Assembly (NCBI GenBank): GCA_934636305.1
Contig: CAKUAM010000072.1
Location: forward strand, 1 to 10,231
DNA: 10,231 nt
Direction: 5' to 3'
From: an uncultured Oscillospiraceae bacterium
Lineage (GTDB): Bacteria > Bacillota > Clostridia > Oscillospirales > Oscillospiraceae
In this document: in pieces, positions 5,983 to 10,231 of the stretch
How the letters are laid out: each line of letters begins with the position of its first letter
Position numbering within the stretch: position 1 is the stretch's first letter
Notes under the pieces: model-generated
Seen by the model: only the letters and a program-made list of their open reading frames with translations
What the model was told of the DNA's origin: nothing
The model's database searches: none
Position numbers and translations under genes: made by a program

Positions 5983-6612
5983 GATCAGCAGCACATAGGC
6001 TGTGTCATTGTGTGTTTCTGTCTGCGGCGCAGTCATCTCCGCGTCAGCATAGCTCCCCTGCAGCTGCTGATAGACGGTCTGCGTCACCGCATACAGCCGC
6101 CCGCCGTCTGCAAGCGTCTGATACTCCATCCCGGCAAGTGCCTCCGGCGTACCGGCATTCCGCAGGATCATAACCGCAGCGCCATATTCATCGGCCAGTG
6201 CCTGTGCGCGCGCCGCATCGTCCTGTGTCTGCCCCTTCAGCACACTCTGCGCCGCATGTGACGCATCGTTGGCAAGTGCGCCGTCGCCGCCGAAGCCCGG
6301 CAGGGACAAAACGCCCATCCGACCGCCAATCAGCACCAGCGCCAGCACCGCAGCAATAACTGCCGCCGGAACCCAGGGATGCCGGCCATGCCGCTTCTCC
6401 GCACGGATTTTTTTCATCACTTCGTCATGCAGCTCGGCCGGCGGCGTCAACTCTGCGTCCTGCAGCGCGTCGTCCAGCATATGCAGCTGCGCATAGGTCT
6501 GCCTGCAGTCTGCACACTGCGCCAGATGGGCCTGCAGTGCCGCTTCTTGTTCCTGCTCAAGCGATCCGGCCAACTCCTCGCTCATCAGAAGCAGCGCCTC
6601 ATCACAGTTCAT
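5977..6612 (-). CDS. Membrane-anchored zinc-finger anti-sigma factor
   Basis: A 211-aa single-pass membrane protein expected to hold the adjacent ECF sigma factor inactive until an envelope signal is sensed. The N-terminus is a zf-HC2 anti-sigma domain: C3, H29, C33 and C36, with HLAQCADC as the HxxxCxxC core. A basic stretch (EKRHGRH, 72-78) precedes one transmembrane helix at about 80-98, and the C-terminal part (about 100-211) would be extracytoplasmic. That sensor part matches no domain I can name. The ATG has a strong AAAGGAGGTG 8 nt upstream, which overlaps the sigma stop codon by two bases; the intergenic gap is 17 nt, indicating tight co-translation with its target. The last codons lie in the terminator stem. 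Confidence 0.85.
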   Translation of the reverse strand: MNCDEALLLMSEELAGSLEQEQEAALQAHLAQCADCRQTYAQLHMLDDALQDAELTPPAELHDEVMKKIRAEKRHGRHPWVPAAVIAAVLALVLIGGRMGVLSLPGFGGDGALANDASHAAQSVLKGQTQDDAARAQALADEYGAAVMILRNAGTPEALAGMEYQTLADGGRLYAVTQTVYQQLQGSYADAEMTAPQTETHNDTAYVLLIP

Positions 6613-6629
6613 CGCTTGCCCACCTCCTT

Positions 6630-7232
6630 TTATTTCACTGCATTAGACGCTTCCGTCTCAAAAAAGTTCCCGGCAGCAAGCAGTTTTTTCAGTTGGATTC
6701 TCGCCCGCGCCAGCCGCGATTTTACCGTGCCGGCCGGCACGTTCAAAATCTCGGCAATCTGCTCATACGGCAGATTCTGTACCACGCGCAGCTGCAGGAT
6801 CTCCCGGTAATCGACCGGCAGCGCGTTCATGGCGCGCCGGATTGCCTCCTGCTTTTCATTGAAAATCACCTGCTCCTCCGGCAATGGCGCCGGATCAGGC
6901 ACCAGCAGCTCCCGCTGCTGCTCCTCATCGTCAGAAACCGTCATCGACAGGTGCTGCTGCCGTTTTTGACGCCGGAGAAAATCAATGCAGATATTCTGCG
7001 TCATCCGGTACAGCCACGTGGAAAACGCCGCGTCAAATTGGTACTGCTCCAGCGTCCGCCACAGGCGCAGAAACACCTCCTGCGACAGGTCCAATGCATC
7101 CTCCGCATTTCCTGCAATGCGGAAACAGAGGTTATATACATTTTTCTGATGCAGCAGCATCAGCTTTTCAAAGGCCGCCTCATCGTGTGCGGCGGCCCGG
7201 CGAATCAGCGCCTCATCCTGCAATGGCTTCAC
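6630..7232 (-). CDS. ECF-type RNA polymerase sigma factor
   Basis: Extracytoplasmic-function sigma factor of the SigW/RpoE type, 200 aa as drawn. Region 2 spans about 20-90 ([14 protein letters not shown], then [19 protein letters not shown]). A variable acidic linker with a Pro-rich turn (100-122) follows, then region 4 at about 128-186 ([13 protein letters not shown]) with the helix-turn-helix [23 protein letters not shown]. Regions 1 and 3 are absent, as in the family. The start is uncertain. GTG at 7232 is fused to the AGAGGTG sequence, leaving no ribosome-binding spacer. TTG at 7223 has that same AGAGGTG 6 nt upstream and loses only three residues. Either start overlaps the end of dusB, so translation is probably coupled. 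The zinc-finger anti-sigma gene follows immediately. Target promoters are not identifiable here. Confidence 0.9.
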   Translation of the reverse strand: MKPLQDEALIRRAAAHDEAAFEKLMLLHQKNVYNLCFRIAGNAEDALDLSQEVFLRLWRTLEQYQFDAAFSTWLYRMTQNICIDFLRRQKRQQHLSMTVSDDEEQQRELLVPDPAPLPEEQVIFNEKQEAIRRAMNALPVDYREILQLRVVQNLPYEQIAEILNVPAGTVKSRLARARIQLKKLLAAGNFFETEASNAVK

Positions 7233-8175
7233 CTCTTGCGATCAGCTCAATCTGCTCCATAGAGCTGATCGAGCTGATTTTCTCCTTGTAATACCCGCTA
7301 TGGGCCACCCCGCGCAGATACCACGCGAAATGCTTTCTGGCCTCCAGACAGGCAATGTACTCTCCCTTATCCTGCGCCGCCAGATGAAACTGACGCAGCG
7401 CCGTCTCCACCCGGTCATACAGCGGCGGCAGCTCCGGTACCGGCTCGCCGCGCAGCGCAGCGTCTGCCTGCGCGAACACCCACGGATCGCCAAAGGTCGT
7501 CCGCCCTAGCATGAGCATGTCGGCGCCGGTCCGCACCCGGCACGCCAGTGCGTCCTCCGCGGTAAAAATGTCGCCATTTGCGATAACCGGGATCTTCACA
7601 GCATCCTTTACCTCCCGGATGCTGTCCCAGTCTGCCACGCCGGAATAAAGCATGGTCTTTGTCCGCCCATGCACCGCCACCGCCGCGGCTCCCGCCTGCT
7701 CCAGCGCAGCGGCAAGCGCCGGCGCGTTGCACGAACCCTTATCCCAGCCGCGGCGCATCTTGACCGTTACCGGCACCGCGACCGCCCCGCAGACCGCCTC
7801 GACAATCCGTGCCGCCCGGTCCGGATCCTTCATCAGCGCGCTGCCGTCGCCGTTATTGACAATTTTCGGCATAGGGCAGCCCATATTGATATCGATGAAA
7901 TCTGCACCAGACAGTTCCAGCGCAATCGCCGCGCCCTCTGCCATCACAGATGGCTCATTGCCGAAGATCTGCGCGCCGCAGATGCCGATCGGCGTCTTGT
8001 GCAGCAGGCTCTGGCTCTTTTTATCGTGGTACACCAGCGCGCGAGAGGAAACCATCTCCGTCACCGTGACCGCCGCGCCCAGTTCCGCGCAGATCGTGCG
8101 GAAGGCCAGATCTGTCACACCCGCCATCGGCGCGAGAACAAGCTCCCCGTAAATTTCCAAATTTCCAAGCTTCAT
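7213..8175 (-). CDS. dusB: tRNA-dihydrouridine synthase, DusB type
   Basis: FMN-dependent enzyme that reduces uridine to dihydrouridine in the tRNA D-loop. The 320-aa protein has the TIM-barrel motifs in order: LAPMAGVTD (14-22), TEMVSS (39-44), [19 protein letters not shown] with catalytic C100, VTVKMRRGW with K139, [14 protein letters not shown] with H169 and R171, IANGDI (198-203) and [11 protein letters not shown] (222-232). A helical C-terminal tRNA-binding part contains [11 protein letters not shown]. The [10 protein letters not shown] form and length fit the bacterial DusB group found across Firmicutes. It starts 3 nt after the deaminase stop and overlaps the sigma start, in the middle of a four-gene operon. 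The product acts on the class of RNA encoded at both window edges, though that proximity may be chance. Confidence 0.95.
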   Translation of the reverse strand: MKLGNLEIYGELVLAPMAGVTDLAFRTICAELGAAVTVTEMVSSRALVYHDKKSQSLLHKTPIGICGAQIFGNEPSVMAEGAAIALELSGADFIDINMGCPMPKIVNNGDGSALMKDPDRAARIVEAVCGAVAVPVTVKMRRGWDKGSCNAPALAAALEQAGAAAVAVHGRTKTMLYSGVADWDSIREVKDAVKIPVIANGDIFTAEDALACRVRTGADMLMLGRTTFGDPWVFAQADAALRGEPVPELPPLYDRVETALRQFHLAAQDKGEYIACLEARKHFAWYLRGVAHSGYYKEKISSISSMEQIELIARGEAIAG

Positions 8176-8178
8176 ATC

Positions 8179-8655
8179 TTATACTTCCAGCGTGTCATCC
8201 TGGTCAATCCAGTCCTGCACCTGCACAACCGTGAACTCTGTTTTTGTGTTGCGGATCACCACACGGCACAGTCCCGCATTGATAATCATTCTGCGGCACA
8301 TGGAGCAGGACGTGGCATCCGCCAGAATCTCCCCCGTCTTGGCGTCATGGCCAACAAGATAGATATCCCCGCCGATGCACTCATTGCGGGATGCGGAAAT
8401 GATGGCGTTCGCCTCCGCATGGACGCTGCGGCACAGCTCATACCGTTCACCGCGCGGCACACACATCTGCTCCCGCACACAATAGCCGAGATCCGAGCAG
8501 TTTCTGCGCCCGCGCGGCGCTCCGTTGTAACCGGTCGCCACAATCTCGTCATTGCGGACAATAATCGCACCATACTGCCTGCGCAGACAAGTTGAGCGCT
8601 CCAGAACCGTCTCCGCGATGTCCAGATAATAGTTTTCCTTGGCGATTCGCTCCAT
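8179..8655 (-). CDS. dCMP deaminase-family protein
   Basis: Zinc-dependent deaminase of the cytidine/deoxycytidylate family, 158 aa, probably converting dCMP to dUMP for thymidylate synthesis. The catalytic signature is H79-A-E81 (SVHAEANAI), with C117 and C120 (SCSMC) as the other zinc ligands. The usual Pro before the first Cys is Ser116. YGAIIVRNDEIVATGYNGAPRG (28-49) is the family's substrate-binding segment, and C23, C53, C60 and C65 could hold the second structural zinc seen in some dCMP deaminases. The open frame extends 82 codons upstream, but MERIAKENYY at 8655 has GGGAGGA 8 nt before it and starts the conserved fold. First gene of the operon with dusB, the sigma factor and the anti-sigma factor. 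ComEB-type annotation is possible, but competence function should not be assumed. Confidence 0.92.
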   Translation of the reverse strand: MERIAKENYYLDIAETVLERSTCLRRQYGAIIVRNDEIVATGYNGAPRGRRNCSDLGYCVREQMCVPRGERYELCRSVHAEANAIISASRNECIGGDIYLVGHDAKTGEILADATSCSMCRRMIINAGLCRVVIRNTKTEFTVVQVQDWIDQDDTLEV

Positions 8656-8686
8656 TTTCCGGTTCCTCCCGTCATTTTCTCGCATC

Positions 8687-8715
8687 AGTATACCATATTC
8701 CCCGGCCCCACACAA
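8687..8715 (-). promoter_or_regulatory. Promoter of the dCMP deaminase operon
   Basis: On the minus strand TTGTGT (8710-8715) and TATACT (8687-8692) are 17 bp apart, with an extended -10 TG one base before the hexamer. The leader to the ATG at 8655 is about 25 nt. Confidence 0.55.
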
Positions 8716-8724
8716 CCAAAATCC

Positions 8725-8753
8725 TTGCCGCTCATCCGAAAATGTGCTATAAT
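8725..8753 (+). promoter_or_regulatory. Promoter of the secreted pseudo-deacetylase gene
   Basis: TTGCCG (8725-8730) and a perfect TATAAT (8748-8753) are separated by 17 bp, with an extended -10 TGC just upstream. It is back-to-back with, and partly upstream of, the divergent deaminase-operon promoter. Confidence 0.75.
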
Positions 8754-8788
8754 GCTGAAAAAGACCTTGAAAGGGCGGTGGCATTGTC

Positions 8789-9856
8789 ATGCATCTGCGG
8801 AATCTGTTATGCCTGCTTCTGGCGCTTGTGCTCTGCGTCGGTCTGTGCGCCGCCGCCGGCGCGGACAGCTCGCTGTTTTTCGTCGCCGTCAATGATACCA
8901 TTCCTCTGACGCTTACCGTTTCCCCGGTCTACTCCGGCGGCACGCTCTATGTTCCCTATCAGGTGTTCGACGCGCAGCCTTGCGGCGTCACGCCGTCCTA
9001 CAACCAGACGAAGCAAACCTACGTTCTGCTCAGCCGCAACAAGCAGATGCTTTTTGATCTTGCCGCCGGTACCGTCTCGGACGAGAGCGGCTCAGTCTCC
9101 ACAGCCAATGTGCTCTACCGCAACGGGATTTTGTATCTGCCGCTCGTGTTCTGCGCCTCCCATTTCGGGCTGAAAACGACCATGCTGGAATCTGCCGGCG
9201 GCTATCAGGTGCTGCGCTTTACCAACGGCAGCGAGGTCTATGACGATTCTCTCTTTATTGAAAAAGCGGAAAACCTGATTGCCTACCGCGTCGAGCAAAA
9301 CGCTGCCTCCGGCGCTCAAGCGTCGAACCGTCCCCAGGCCAGCACGGACGGTCTGCCGCAGACGCCGCAGGAGCCCTCTGCGTCAGACCGTCAGCCTGCC
9401 ACGGTATATCTGGCCTTCACCGACGCGCAGACCATGCGGGATGCCGCCGCGGCGCTGGCCGAATACAATCTGCTGGGGACATTCTTTCTGACGCAGGAAG
9501 AAATTACACAGGATCCATCGCTTGTTTTTTCGCTCCTTGCCGCGGGGCATACCCTTGGCGTTACTGCCGATGACAGTGGTGACGATCCCGCTGCGCAGCT
9601 GGCCGCCGCCAATGACGCGCTTGCAGATCTTCTGTGCCAGAAAACGCTTCTGGCGCTCCTGCCAGACGGCGCCGCCGCACCGGATGGCTATTGCGTGTTC
9701 CGCCGCAGCAGCGCGCAGCCCTCGGCTGCAGATGCCGCCAACGCCGAGACCCCGCAGCTGCTTGTCTGCAGCGCGGATGCTGCCTCCACGCTCTACACGC
9801 TCTTTACCGCCGGTGCAAGCATTGTCCAGCTTTTGGAGACCACCCAAGTCGGATAA
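8789..9856 (+). CDS. Secreted protein: copper-amine-oxidase-like N-domain plus degenerate polysaccharide deacetylase domain
   Basis: A 355-aa exported protein. A signal peptide (about 1-25; MHLRN then a Leu/Ala/Cys core) is followed by a copper amine oxidase N-domain-like module (about 46-145), with the typical LYVPYQVFD, QTYVLLSRNKQMLFDLAAG, YRNGILYLPLVFCASHFGL pattern used in cell-surface proteins. A Pro/Gln/Ser linker (about 172-203) leads to a domain (204-350) that aligns with NodB polysaccharide deacetylases: ATVYLAFTDAQT for TVYLTFDDGP, LAEYNLLGTFFLTQEEI for the KATFFVTG strand, and LLAAGHTLGVTADD for the GHEIGNHTxxH metal site. FDDG has become FTDA and the HTxxH histidines are gone, so deacetylase activity is unlikely. 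A wall-binding or sensing role is inference. It has its own promoter and is divergent from the deaminase operon. Confidence 0.75.
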   Translation: MHLRNLLCLLLALVLCVGLCAAAGADSSLFFVAVNDTIPLTLTVSPVYSGGTLYVPYQVFDAQPCGVTPSYNQTKQTYVLLSRNKQMLFDLAAGTVSDESGSVSTANVLYRNGILYLPLVFCASHFGLKTTMLESAGGYQVLRFTNGSEVYDDSLFIEKAENLIAYRVEQNAASGAQASNRPQASTDGLPQTPQEPSASDRQPATVYLAFTDAQTMRDAAAALAEYNLLGTFFLTQEEITQDPSLVFSLLAAGHTLGVTADDSGDDPAAQLAAANDALADLLCQKTLLALLPDGAAAPDGYCVFRRSSAQPSAADAANAETPQLLVCSADAASTLYTLFTAGASIVQLLETTQVG

Positions 9857-9886
9857 AACAAAAACAGCATATTCAGAAAATAATGC

Positions 9887-9915
9887 TTGCAATTTGTGAA
9901 ATTATCTGATAGAAT
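9887..9915 (+). promoter_or_regulatory. Promoter of the tRNA-Ala repeat array
   Basis: TTGCAA (9887-9892) and TAGAAT (9910-9915) are 17 bp apart. The predicted start near 9922 lies just before the first truncated tRNA-Ala copy. It would transcribe both deletion copies before the intact tRNA-Ala, as no other promoter is evident between them. Confidence 0.7.
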
Positions 9916-9926
9916 AATTCCGCCGA

Positions 9927-9974
9927 TGGGGTATAGCTCAGTTGGGAGCACAAGCCACTTATCTTATGCCCCCA
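9927..9974 (+). pseudogene. Internally deleted tRNA-Ala, copy 1
   Basis: The segment begins like tRNA-Ala (GGGGTATAGCTCAG, TTGGGAG) but jumps after the D-arm to CACAAG and then CCACTTATCT, which matches the tRNA-Ala T-stem/acceptor 3' strand at 9 of 10 bases. The anticodon arm and most of the T-arm are missing. CCCCC at 9969-9973 can pair with the opening G-run. Here the first base is T, so one pair is lost relative to copy 2. Confidence 0.75.
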
Positions 9975-10041
9975 CAAATGTTTCCCGCTTCTTCGCGCAA
10001 TCGGCACTTTTCAAAACTTCATAGCAATAGTAATTCCACTT
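9927..10041 (+). repeat. 115-bp tandem repeat, copy 1
   Basis: The first of two 115-bp units running head to tail into the intact tRNA-Ala. By eye it differs from copy 2 at four positions (9927, the T of CAGTTGGG, and two bases in CTTCGCGC versus CTTAGCAC). Each unit is a deleted tRNA-Ala followed by about 67 bp of spacer ending in TTCCACTT. The 5' flank TAATTCC is also shared before each copy, showing that the duplication included tRNA upstream sequence. Confidence 0.92.
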
Positions 10042-10089
10042 GGGGGTATAGCTCAGCTGGGAGCACAAGCCACTTATCTTATGCCCCCA
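10042..10089 (+). pseudogene. Internally deleted tRNA-Ala, copy 2
   Basis: The first 22 bases are identical to the intact tRNA-Ala downstream. tRNA positions 23-60 (anticodon arm, variable loop, most of the T-arm) are then replaced by CACAAG, and CCACTTATCT (10070-10079) matches tRNA positions 61-70 with one change. GGGGGTA can still form a 7-bp acceptor with TGCCCCC (10082-10088), followed by A, and GCTC/GAGC can form a D-arm. It lacks an anticodon, so it cannot decode. Confidence 0.75.
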
Positions 10090-10156
10090 CAAATGTTTCC
10101 CGCTTCTTAGCACAATCGGCACTTTTCAAAACTTCATAGCAATAGTAATTCCACTT
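10042..10156 (+). repeat. 115-bp tandem repeat, copy 2
   Basis: The second unit of the array, with the same layout as copy 1. It ends in TTCCACTT directly before the first G of the intact tRNA-Ala at 10157, so all three tRNA-like starts are exactly 115 bp apart. Confidence 0.92.
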
Positions 10157-10231
10157 GGGGGTATAGCTCAGCTGGGAGAGCGCATGACTGGCAGTCATGA
10201 GGTCAGCGGTTCGATCCCGCTTATCTCCACC
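10157..10231 (+). tRNA. tRNA-Ala (GGC), cut by window end at CCA
   Basis: A complete cloverleaf: acceptor GGGGGTA/TATCTCC (two G-U pairs), D-arm GCTC/GAGC, anticodon stem CATGA/TCATG around CTGGCAG (anticodon GGC, reads GCC/GCU), and T-arm AGCGG/CCGCT around TTCGATC. Discriminator A is followed by CC at the window end, so CCA appears to be genome-encoded with its last A outside. It is the third member of the 115-bp array, with only its first 22 bases matching the upstream copies before they diverge. Confidence 0.95.

Noticed and set aside
8656..8901. 82-codon N-terminal extension of the deaminase
   Set aside because: It covers two divergent promoters and the start of the opposite gene. The conserved fold begins at 8655 behind GGGAGGA.
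9875..9886. Weak hairpin after the pseudo-deacetylase gene (AGCATATT with AATAATGCT)
   Set aside because: It has a bulged short stem without a T-run, overlapping the -35 of the tRNA array promoter. It is not convincing as a terminator.
9927..10231. CRISPR array or integrative-element attachment site
   Set aside because: The repeats are contiguous 115-bp units without spacers, and the duplicated part is the tRNA 5' end with an internal deletion. No integrase or cas gene is in the window.

Overview
The window looks like chromosomal DNA from a GC-rich, spore-forming clostridium, probably Oscillospirales/Ruminococcaceae-like. The evidence is a full-length Spo0A, a clostridial-type MtaB, strong Shine-Dalgarno sites, sigma-A-type promoters and short intrinsic terminators. 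The genus is inference. No transposase, integrase, CRISPR array or phage gene is visible, so most of the window is ordinary core genome. The unusual parts are the edges and the intergenic regions.

Layout. A minus-strand elongator tRNA-Met (1-73) has a consensus promoter. Next is minus-strand mtaB, a tRNA ms2t6A37 methylthiotransferase. Divergent from it, on the plus strand, are an HPr-fold protein that lacks the catalytic histidine and a secreted D,D-carboxypeptidase (peptidase S11). A bidirectional terminator separates the carboxypeptidase from convergent spo0A. Upstream of spo0A is a 366-bp control region with two candidate promoters and tandem Spo0A-box-like sites. Then comes a minus-strand zinc-ribbon protein with a CFI-box C-terminal domain, of unknown function. 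After it is about 0.55 kb without a convincing gene but with several dyads. A minus-strand operon (8655 down to 5977) follows: dCMP deaminase-family protein, dusB, an ECF sigma factor and its membrane-bound zinc-finger anti-sigma factor, ending at a long hairpin terminator. Divergent from it is a secreted two-domain protein with a copper-amine-oxidase-like N-domain and a polysaccharide-deacetylase-like domain that has lost its metal ligands.

The last 300 bp hold a strong promoter, two 115-bp tandem repeats that each begin with an internally deleted tRNA-Ala, and then an intact tRNA-Ala(GGC). This array is the most unusual structure seen.

Functional themes are tRNA genes and tRNA modification (tRNA-Met, MtaB, DusB, tRNA-Ala), the sporulation and cell-envelope programme (Spo0A, carboxypeptidase, secreted pseudo-deacetylase), and an envelope-type sigma/anti-sigma switch co-transcribed with housekeeping genes.
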